Shown here: in pieces, positions 56,402 to 64,000 of the stretch | Layout of the letters: the number at the start of each line of letters is the position of its first letter | How positions within the stretch are numbered: the first letter of the stretch is position 1 | NCBI GenBank assembly: GCA_963932465.1 | Contig: OZ010787.1 | Coordinates: 32,678,087-32,742,086 of the forward strand | Length of the DNA: 64,000 bases | From: Maratus speciosus | Taxonomy: Eukaryota; Arthropoda; Arachnida; Araneae; Salticidae | Direction of reading: 5' to 3' | Made by a program: the position numbers and the translations under genes | Notes under the pieces: model-generated | What the model was told of the DNA's origin: nothing | Databases searched by the model: none | Seen by the model: only the letters and a program-made list of their open reading frames with translations

Positions 56402-57328
56402 CCATTAATTAAACATTACCGACCACCAACAAAAATTGTGATAGTATGAATGAATTGACCAAAATATAGTTTCCCCAAACACACTGAATGGATACAAAAA
56501 CATATTATACAAGCCGCTATGTATAAAATAATCTACCTTGTACTATATAACAAGAATTAATATATATATAAGTGTGTGTGTGTGTGTAACCATAATATAA
56601 TTACAAATCATCATCTATTTCCAATTACTAAAATTAAATTAATAAATTTAGCTACAATTCAAAACACTGACATTATACAAAATAAAGATGGAGCCTGTAA
56701 CTAGTAATACAGAATCAAGCTCAATACCACTAGTTCATTAGCACATTGCGGACAATTAATCCATATAAAACATATGTGAACGTCCACGGCAGAAAAAAAT
56801 TTTGCTGAAATTTTTTTTAAACGGTTATAAGGTGTTAACGGTAATAAGCGTGATACATCAATTTAAACCTAAAGAGTTGAATTATATGAATTTGTAAATT
56901 TTAATTTCATAAGAGCAAGTGTTTACTGAAAATGAGCTGGATATTAACAGTATAAAACTACATTTATATTTGAGCTTAAAATACAACTTATTGAAATGTA
57001 TGATTTTTTTTACTTTTTAGAATTCAATAAAATTACTATGCGTTCAAATCAACAAACTATTATCATATCTTTAAGATCTACATAGAGGAAATCTTTTAGA
57101 TAACCTCTTTAATATATTTTTGGCTGTATTTAAACGTTAATACTTAAATGTCACAAGAGTAACGGAAAACATACAAAAGTTTTAATAATAATAAAAAAAA
57201 ACTACTTAGAATTTTTACTTAAAACTTCTAATCCTCTGATTTCGAGGTATAAGACATAATTTACATTAACTATTTTGTTTATGCTATGCACGGAATAGGC
57301 AAATAGAGAAAAAAACACGAATACCCAA
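56286..57328. other. AT-rich DNA with microsatellites
   Basis: (TA)n at 56371-56400, TA/TG runs at 56562-56588. It may include the untranslated or N-terminal part of the RT element downstream, but I could not recognise it. Confidence 0.4.
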
Positions 57329-58226
57329 ATGATAATAACTTTTTCAAATCAAATATTTAATAAAATTAATATTAATTCTATAATTAATGATAAAATCTGT
57401 TATTTTTCTATTAATAATCTTCAACTATCAAAAACCTTTAAATATCCGAATACAATCGGAAGAAAGATCTTTAACTATACTACATTTTCAAAAAATACAT
57501 TTAAAACAAGTACTTTTCCGTGTAAATTCAATGACCGCGCTCTAAAAAATTACATAAATAATGATCATGGACTTATAATCACTGGAAATCTTAATATTAT
57601 TAATGATTTTAAATTGAAAAAACTAATGGGATTTAATTAATGGAACTAAATATTAGGGTGAAGCGTAGAAAAAAAAATTGAATTCAAAATCGGCCCGGTG
57701 TGCGAAAGTTGCGTATTGTATTGCTTATTATGTAAAAGAAATTTCCGCCCCCTGAACAGATATCTTCATGCGCCCCAAGGGGTGCGAATTCCCCGAATTT
57801 TATCTAAATTACGCTAATTTCCCTGAATCTTAATAGCTATTAAAAAAAGTATTTTGTTATTGGCCCATTGTGGATAAAATGCTAATATGTCCCCTTACCA
57901 TATGTAAAAAGTTTCAAACCATTTTAACATTATCTTCATGCGTCCCAAGGGGCGCGAAATCCCAGAATTTTAGCTAAATTACGCTAAATTTCCTGAGTTT
58001 AAATAACTATTAAAAAAATTAATTTGCTATTGGCCCATTGTGGATACAATGCTAATATGTCCCCTTCCCATAGTTAAAAAGTTTCAAATCCATACATTAT
58101 CATCTTCATGCGTCCCAACAGGGTTAAAACATTATGAAATCTCACAAAATTTGGCTTATTTTAGGTTTGCTTGAAGATACTTTTAAATTATAAAAATCAA
58201 GACACACAAATTTTTATTAATTTCGG

Positions 58227-59225
58227 CTATATATGTTCCTTTTCCATATTTACATTTAACTCTTCAGTTTTAATAAGCATCAAGTAATTATAATAGGTAA
58301 CAGTAATATGAGTTTTTAAACACTTTGAGTTTGTACATTGTAATCGCTTTTTCCGAATGAAAAGCCTCACTCCTGGAACGTGACTCAATTTGAGTCCGAA
58401 TGTATCCATCACTTCTTTCCTATCCACATACTGTTTCGAAGGCCTTTGTTGCAAATTTAACAGTTCTCTCAGTCGCTTGTGTGTGACATGGCAATTTCAA
58501 CAGGCTTGAAAGAGTTTTAATGCCTGCACCTAGTGCACCATTCTTGGACCTTTCAATTTCTTCTGTCCCCAATCTCCGGGTACTTGGAGTCTCCATTCGT
58601 TCTTTCATATCCCTCACTAATTTTTTATTCCCATAAATTGAATTCACACAGTCTTTTGCTTCAAAATTTGTTTTTGGAACTGTAGTCTCTCTGAAATTGC
58701 TGTTTTGTTGATGACTTCGCTGCAGGCTTTGACATCATCCATGATGCTGATGCTGATACTTCTGACGTAAAGTAAGACGGGAACGTGAGAAGTTAAGGCA
58801 GGATATATCATCATCACAGTGAAATTTTTGCTTAACTGCAATTTTTTATGACCGCAAGGACAATACGTTGTTTCAAGAAAAAATAGGAAATTATTTCGAA
58901 TCATCCTAAGAAAAGAAGAACACACATCACTGCTACAAGAGCCCGTTTCTGCTTATATGGAAGTTCTGTGTATATTCTGTTTATATTAATTCCAGCTATC
59001 TGGAGTCGGATTTGAGGGATATTATTGACGTTCTCATCCAGAGAAACAACTATTTCGCTCATGAGGAAAACCCCTTGTTGTGTTAGCAGATGATAGGAAG
59101 CACAGTAGGGAACTCGCATTTAGACGCATAAAAGTAGAAAAAAAATAGAGCCAGCCGAGAATACCGCTACAAAACAGGAATAAAAGGAAGTTTAGGGTTC
59201 CAAAAAATAGATTTTGTAGCAGCAA
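58227..59225 (-). pseudogene. Unrecognised element-encoded protein relic in W
   Basis: Several minus-strand frames run in series: 59119-58901, 58925-58644, 58647-58420, 58454-58227. The clearest stretch is RRLGTEEIERSKNG ... LKLPCHTQATERTVKFAT, followed by KAFETVCG. A divergent copy of the same stretch lies on the plus strand in the other arm at 59266-59462 (RLGTEEIERFKNG, LPCHSQVTERTIKLVT, then a stop). So the inverted arms include the 3' part of a gene. I do not recognise a transposase domain. The PCHTQxxER motif resembles hypothetical proteins I associate with animal transposons, but this is weak. Confidence 0.5.
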
Positions 59226-59768
59226 ACTATGTCAATTTAATTGATGGGAATCAAAGATTAGAGAGAGAGATGTCAAAGAACGAATGGAGATTACCAGGAT
59301 TAACAAACCAGGATTTATGGCAATTACCAGCAGATTGGGGACAGAAGAAATTGAAAGGTTCAAGAATGGTGAAATAAGTGTGGGCACTGAAATTCTTTTA
59401 AACTTGTTGAAATTGCCATGTCACTCTCAAGTAACTGAGAGAACTATTAAATTAGTAACATAGCCCTTTGAATCAGTATCTAGATTTGAGGTAAGGATAA
59501 ATTGGGACTCAAATTGAGTCATGCTCTAGAATGCAGACTTTTGATACAAAACGCGATTACAAAGTACAAACAGAAAGTATTTATAAACTCGTATTACTCT
59601 TACCTATTATAATTATTATTCGCTTATTAAAACTGAGTAGTTAAATGTAAGCACGGAAAAGGAACCTATATTATATCATCTTGTAGACGAAATTAATAAA
59701 AAAGTCAAACATTCATGTATATATTGATTGTTATTATTTAATAATATCTTCAAGCAAACCTGAAATAA

Positions 59769-60894
59769 CCCAGCAAAGAGGAAATTGCTGGCCAGCAGTA
59801 CGATAGGTGCTGGCAATGATGGAGAAGTGCTGGCTGATGGTCTACCACTTCATGACCGCTGCAGGACAGCTTCAGTCAACTTTGCTGTTGGAAATCATCA
59901 GATAAAATTCTGGTGGGCATCCATTTTATCTCATACGCTGGCCCACCACTACATGGAAGGGCACGAACTTTTGCAGTATTATTACTGGGGACTCTTACGC
60001 TAGGTGGCGCTGCGAATATCGAAGACACTGAGTATTTGAACACAAATCTGAAATGAATATCTTAACACAATTTAACCTGTGAAGCTATTTTTTTTGAAAC
60101 TGTAAAAAATATTGCACCACTGCCACCAACAAAATAAATAAGTAAATGAATAATAAAATAAATTCTTTATTTCAACACACTTTTTTTTCTCCTTAAATCT
60201 GGTTTTACCATGTTACAAAGGATTTCGGTTTTCGTAATTTACGCAGTTCAGAATCAATAATAAAAAAAAGCGTATAAAATACATAGGATTTCTATACAAT
60301 AGAATAATTTCTATACCAGTTTAATAATTGGGAACGTTATTCACAAAAGAAACAAACTTGAAATAGCGTAATGAGAGCTTGGTAAGTATGAGCAATCGTA
60401 GCGTACGCTGAAAGCACTTGTTCGTGTCCGATCATGAAAACCAAGCAGCATCGAGTGCGGTCAGTTCTTGGGAGGGTGACCACATGCTGCTCAAATATTT
60501 CTATAGACATTTCTATTATAGATACTTCTACAGATGTTTCTATATCTCTTGGTGAAACTAGCTTATAGAAAAAAGAGCCATAATTATATAATACTTTGTT
60601 TTTTATAGAATTCTATCAGAATTTTTTGTAAGGGAAAGTGCTGGGCCAGCAAAGGAATAGTAGTAGGATAGGTGCTAGCACTGCAGGAAAAGTGCCGGAT
60701 TGAAGTAATGTGATGGCACACCAATGCTGGCCTGCTGTTGTCCATCACTCATGGGCCAGCTGCATTCGGCTTGGAAATTTTTCGACAGGTTTAAGTAATG
60801 GCACTCTTGCACTTTACCGCTGATAGCACCGCTGGCTGCCATCTTCTTTCCAGCTGATGGCCCACTGTTTCTTTCTTTGCTGGGAAGTCAAATT
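59769..60894. mobile_element. Element X, 1.1 kb, nested in the right arm of W
   Basis: CCCAGCAAAGAGG at the left and CTTTCTTTGCTGGG at the right. Within it, GCTGGGCCAGCAAAGGAATA at 60643 and GATAGGTGCTAGCA partly repeat the left end (GCTGGCCAGCAGTACGATAG), suggesting a dimeric build. The empty site in the left arm of W reads CCTAAAATAAGCCAAATTTT on the opposite strand. Comparison with CCTGAAATAA and AAGTCAAATTTT suggests a duplication of only about 2 bp (AA). Confidence 0.8.
60395..60492 (+). pseudogene. 5S rRNA-derived segment (SINE3-type head or 5S pseudogene)
   Basis: CGCTGAAAGCACTTGTTCGT, then GTCCGATCATGAAAACCAAG, CAGCATCGAGTGCGGTCAGT, and TCTTGGGAGGGTGACCACAT follow the order of metazoan 5S rRNA (GTCCGATCAC-GAAGTTAAGCA, TACTTGGATGGGTGACC), including the internal promoter region. 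Both 5S ends are missing or diverged and there are several changes, so not a functional gene. Its position inside X suggests capture or a SINE insertion. Confidence 0.8.
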
Positions 60895-62312
60895 TTGTCA
60901 GATTTCATAATGTTTTAGTTGGGGCGCATGAAGATGATGTTAAAGAGACATGAAACTTTTTACACATGGTAAGGGGACAAATAGCATTGCATCCACAATT
61001 GGCCAATGGCAAATTAATTTATTTAAATAGCTATTAAAATTCAGGAAAACTAGCATAATTTAGCTAAAATTCTGGGATTTCACATACCTTGGGGCGCATG
61101 AAAATGATGTTCAAGGGATTTAAAACTTTTTACATATGGTACGGGAACATAATAGCATTGTATCCACAATGGAACAATAACAAATTAATTTTATTTTTTA
61201 ATAGCTATTAAAATTCAGGAAAATTAGCGTAATTTAGCTAAAATTCGGGAATTTCACGCCACTTGGGGCGCATGAAGATATCAATATAGGGGGCGGAGTT
61301 TTTTTTTTTTACATAATAAGCAATACTTTCGCAACTTTCGCACACCGGGCCGATTTTGAATTCAAAAAAATTTATTCTACGCTCCACCCAACTAAATATA
61401 GATTTTCATCTAAATTTAACATAAATTCTATTGTAAAACAGTTTACATATGATATAGATATTTTTATTTATAAAATTTCAGTCTCATACGATAAACCTCT
61501 TGAATATTTTAATTCATGGAAAATACTAGTTATTGAAAAATTAACTAAGGCTTTAAAATATAACATTTCGTATTTGGTTACTATTAACTCAAAGCATTTT
61601 TACCTGCAAATTATAAATTACAAGAAAAAAAGAAAAACTATGTTATTACATATGTAGACAAATCTCTTAATAATTATGCAATCATATGTATATCTTATTA
61701 TCACTGATTTCTTATATCCTGTATTTCTTCTAATAAATCTTTTCAAAAAACTAATGAAAATGTAATAGTAATCAATCGTAAAATTCAAAGTTATTATAAA
61801 CTATTAAATATTTTCTCTACTAACTTTAATTATCCTTATTTAGTCCTTTATACCCAAATTTCATAAGAAATCAATTAAATCTAGGCCTGTAACTATTGAA
61901 TGTAATACATTTAATAATATAGCCAATAAACTTCTATTAAAATTTCTTAATCAAATATATATACTGACAAGAAACATTGTAATACACATTGTATAAAAAA
62001 TAGCTATCAACTGGTCAGTATTATGAAAATCTTAAATGTGTAAACAATATAACGGCATATGATTTCAAAGATCTTTTTAATAATATAGATTTATTAGATC
62101 TAGATAATATTATAAATGCATTACTTAAAAAGTATCATCATAAACTGGATTTACCATTGAGTATAGATATAGCTTATTTTAAAACTCTAACAAATTTCAT
62201 TATCTATAATAAATATATTTTGCAAGATAACACATTATATTTACAGAACGTCGGTATAACACAAGGTGGATGTACATCCAGTTTATTATCTGACTTATAC
62301 TTGTATCACTAT

Positions 62313-62472
62313 CATAGCTGCCAACTTGTGCGGATTTTTCATAACATTAAAATTTAATTGTAAATTTTAGCTAATTGAATCACCGTAATTCATGAAATTT
62401 TTAAGTTTAAAGATGTCAAAATTTTCTATTAAATTTAGTGATCAGAAAAATCCGTTCAGGTTGGCAGTTATG
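62313..62472. mobile_element. MITE family B, copy 7, inside the RT
   Basis: CATAGCTGCCAACTTGTGCG at the left and GGTTGGCAGTTATG at the right. CACTAT flanks both sides (62307-62312, 62473-62478), interrupting the codons for Tyr-His-Tyr. Removing the element and one CACTAT restores the frame into GAACGT. Confidence 0.88.
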
Positions 62473-62482
62473 CACTATGAAC

Positions 62483-62805
62483 GTATTAAAAAGCAGAAAA
62501 AACAACGTTTAAAAACGCACAAATAATACATGAAAAGCAGCAAACAGCTGTTTCAAATCTACTAGCTAGATTCTTATTCAGTGCAACATAGGGAAAAAAG
62601 AACAGCGTGCTCGAAAAAGCAAGGCTGAGCTAGACTGACTTATACTTATATCACTATCACTCAGCCTTGCTTTTTCGAGCACGCTGTTCCTTTTCCCTTT
62701 ATTGGACTGAAGAAGAATCTCGCTAGTAGATTCGAAACAGCTGTTTGCTGCTTTTCATGTATTATTTGTGCATTTTTAAAAGTTGTTTTTTCTGCTTTCT
62801 AATAC
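62483..62805. mobile_element. Hairpin-forming insertion with copied target sequence in its loop
   Basis: Arms of about 145 bp: TAATACATGAAAAGCAGCAA and GAACAGCGTGCTCGAAAAAG at the left mirror CTTTTTCGAGCACGCTGTTC and TTGCTGCTTTTCATGTATTA at the right. The loop (about 62634-62660) contains CTGACTTATACTTATATCAC, a copy of RT sequence from 62290-62312. ACTATGAACGTA flanks the structure (62474-62485, 62840-62851). Two opposite insertions of one short element with target duplications would explain it. Confidence 0.85.
62707..62750 (+). other. Hammerhead-like core motif (weak candidate)
   Basis: CTGAAGA, then a stem AGAATCT / AGATTC with loop CGCTAGT, then GAAAC and CAGC / GCTG. The other arm keeps the stem and GAAAC with changes. 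Penelope-like elements are known to carry hammerhead ribozymes. However, an extra A follows CTGAAGA and I cannot draw stem I or a proper cleavage site. Confidence 0.25.
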
Positions 62806-63203
62806 TGTTGCACAAAGGCTTTATTTGCTATTTTTATATACTATGAACGTACTTTTACTAACAGTAATCTACATTAATATCGTTATATTGATGACATAAT
62901 TTTAATTGCGACTGATAAAACTAATATTTCTCAATTTGCAGTATATTATCCTACTAATTTAGAATTAACGGAAAACCTCCTATCTAACAATACAATTAAC
63001 TTGTTAGATCTTAAAATTACAATACAATAAAAGAAAACAAAACAATAACTGATCTATATGACAAACGAAAGAATTTAAATTCAAAGTTAATATATTTAAT
63101 AATTTTAAATCTTGTCATCATAATTCTGTATATCGTAATATAATCCTTAATCATTTATATAGAATAAAATTTTTATGTTCTTCTCATCTTATTAACAACA
63201 ATA

Positions 63204-63453
63204 TTAACACGTTCACGCCGGCGCGGTGGGTCACACTCGACAGTCTCAGAGCTGAAAACTCTCCGGTTTTTTGGATACCAGTATGTTGTATACCAGTATA
63301 TATATACAGAAAATGTTGTTTTATTTAATTAGAACAATTGGGCGATTTAAAGGAACAACATTTTCTCTAAAATAATAGTGGTGTGCAAAGCCGGAGATGT
63401 GACAACGCTGAGACAGTCGAGTGTGACCCACCGCGCCGGCGTGAACGTGTTAA
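63204..63453. mobile_element. TTAA MITE family G, copy 3, inside the RT
   Basis: TTAACACGTTCACGCCGGCG at the left, CGCCGGCGTGAACGTGTTAA at the right. The last insertion in the RT gene. Contains an extra small duplication, ACCAGTAT, near 63290. The arms are better matched than in copy 1, suggesting a younger copy. Confidence 0.93.
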
Positions 63454-63600
63454 AAAACTAATTTATGATGTATTAAATCATGTTTTTCCAAAAATATTCA
63501 TATATTCTTTAATATATAATTAGTACCTAAATGATCTTAAAAATCAAATTAACACATGCGTAAAAAAATATGTATAAAATATGGAAATAATTATAAAGAA

Positions 63601-64000
63601 TTAAAAATTGTAAAATAACAATAAAAAATTATTATAGGACGGATGGGTGGGTAGATGTTAGAGTACGTTGGAGGGTGCGTTATCTGGATGATACGCAATG
63701 GTTAATTTTTTTTTTTCTTTAATGGGGTATTTGATTTATTACTACGATGCTAATACACATTTTATAATGGATGTTTATTCGATACTTTTATATGTATAAT
63801 GGTGTAGGTATATTTATCAATTCATATTAAATTTATTCATATTAATTAATATTTAATAATGTTCATGATTAGCTTGTATTTAAATTTTATCCTACTCAGG
63901 ACAATATCATATTAATTTCTAATAAGTATACTATCTTAAACAAGAATAAAATGTATGTCTTAATAAATTTATTATTTGTTCTTCCCTCTCCCATAATATT
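63601..64000. other. AT-rich DNA, end of window
   Basis: No endonuclease or other coding signature recognised before the window ends. Confidence 0.4.

Larger units (their letters stand above)
57654..61389. mobile_element. Element W, 3.7-kb inverted-repeat transposon, 10-bp target duplication
   Basis: AACTAAATAT at 57644-57653 and 61390-61399 flanks it. The ends share GGGTG(A/G)AGCGTAGAA, TTGAATTCAAAATCGGCCCG and GTGTGCGAAAGTTGCG. The arms are about 1 kb each, reading inward through 170-bp subterminal repeats (CTTCATGCG at 57764, 57934, 58104; inverted at about 60925, 61095, 61268) and then through a coding segment. The right arm is lengthened by nested element X. A 9-10 bp duplication with long arms resembles Mutator-like elements (inference). 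Confidence 0.9.
57329..63600 (+). pseudogene. Penelope-like reverse transcriptase, fragmented by at least four insertions
   Basis: Four coding blocks in order. (1) 57329-57643: GRKIFNYTTFS and HGLIITGNLNIIN. (2) 61390-62312: KYRF at the join, LPANYKLQEKKKNYV, YVDKSLNNYAIIC, PKFHKKSIKSRPVTIEC, the first catalytic block DFKDLFNNID, and GITQGGCTSSLLSDLYLYHY. (3) 62838-63203: RYIDDIILIATDK with the YxDD-type catalytic pair, LELTEN, LLDLKI, then in a shifted frame IFNNFKSCHHNSVYRNIIL. (4) 63454 on: LKKLIYDVLNHVFPKIF. The motif order and the GLIITGNLNII, DKSLNN and RYIDDI signatures fit Penelope-like RTs (family knowledge). I see no GIY-YIG endonuclease before the window ends. Codon use is extremely A/T-biased. 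Several frameshifts and stops, so inactive. Breaks: W, B7, a foldback and G3. Confidence 0.8.

Overview
The window looks like intergenic DNA from an AT-rich animal genome, most likely an arthropod. That placement is an inference from the transposon relics: mariner-type transposases with the HDGAPAHF and RWIGRGGPV signatures, piggyBac-like elements, a Penelope-like reverse transcriptase, a jockey/I-type zinc-knuckle ORF1, and many short inverted-repeat elements. Base composition is roughly 70% A+T. Poly-T/poly-A runs and microsatellites are frequent. I found no bacterial gene structure and no convincing host protein-coding gene. The only RNA-gene-like features are three tRNA-like sequences and one 5S-derived fragment.

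Layout. 0-5.6 kb: TTAA-flanked MITEs and an internally deleted piggyBac-like element with GC-rich palindromes. 5.6-8.9 kb: a large foldback holding two tandem-repeat blocks. 9-20 kb: MITEs of several families separated by featureless AT-rich DNA. 21.3-22.6 kb: a decayed mariner with two further insertions. 26-29 kb: nested MITEs, then a tRNA-like cluster. 30.7-33.3 kb: a repeat carrying a nearly full-length mariner transposase relic. 33.3-35.3 kb: a second piggyBac-like foldback enclosing a pogo-type element. 35.5-43.8 kb: dense MITEs, several nested. 44.5-45.6 and 51.2-52.4 kb: two copies of one 1-kb segment, on either side of a Gag-only non-LTR region (ORF1 at 47.3-48.4 kb). 52.7-56.3 kb: more insertions, a GC-rich island and a mariner deletion derivative. 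57.3-63.6 kb: a Penelope-like RT gene broken by at least four insertions.

Two results stand out. First, several insertions can be proved within the window, because an empty paralogous copy or a restorable reading frame is present: family A at TTAA in the 1-kb duplication, mariner and V at TA in the T repeat, J1 as an 8-bp hAT duplication inside R2, R1 as a 10-bp duplication inside a mariner, and W as a 10-bp duplication inside the RT gene. Second, MITEs with unrelated ends and different target duplications (TTAA, TA, 8 bp, others) appear to share one internal inverted-repeat module of about 90-100 bp. It reads ACC-A/G-C/G-T + AT-rich + TTATTTAAT near the centre, then the mirror image ending in AGTGGT or CTGGT. 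This suggests either a recurring way of making new MITEs from transposon ends or a mobile palindromic core, and is the best candidate here for something undescribed.
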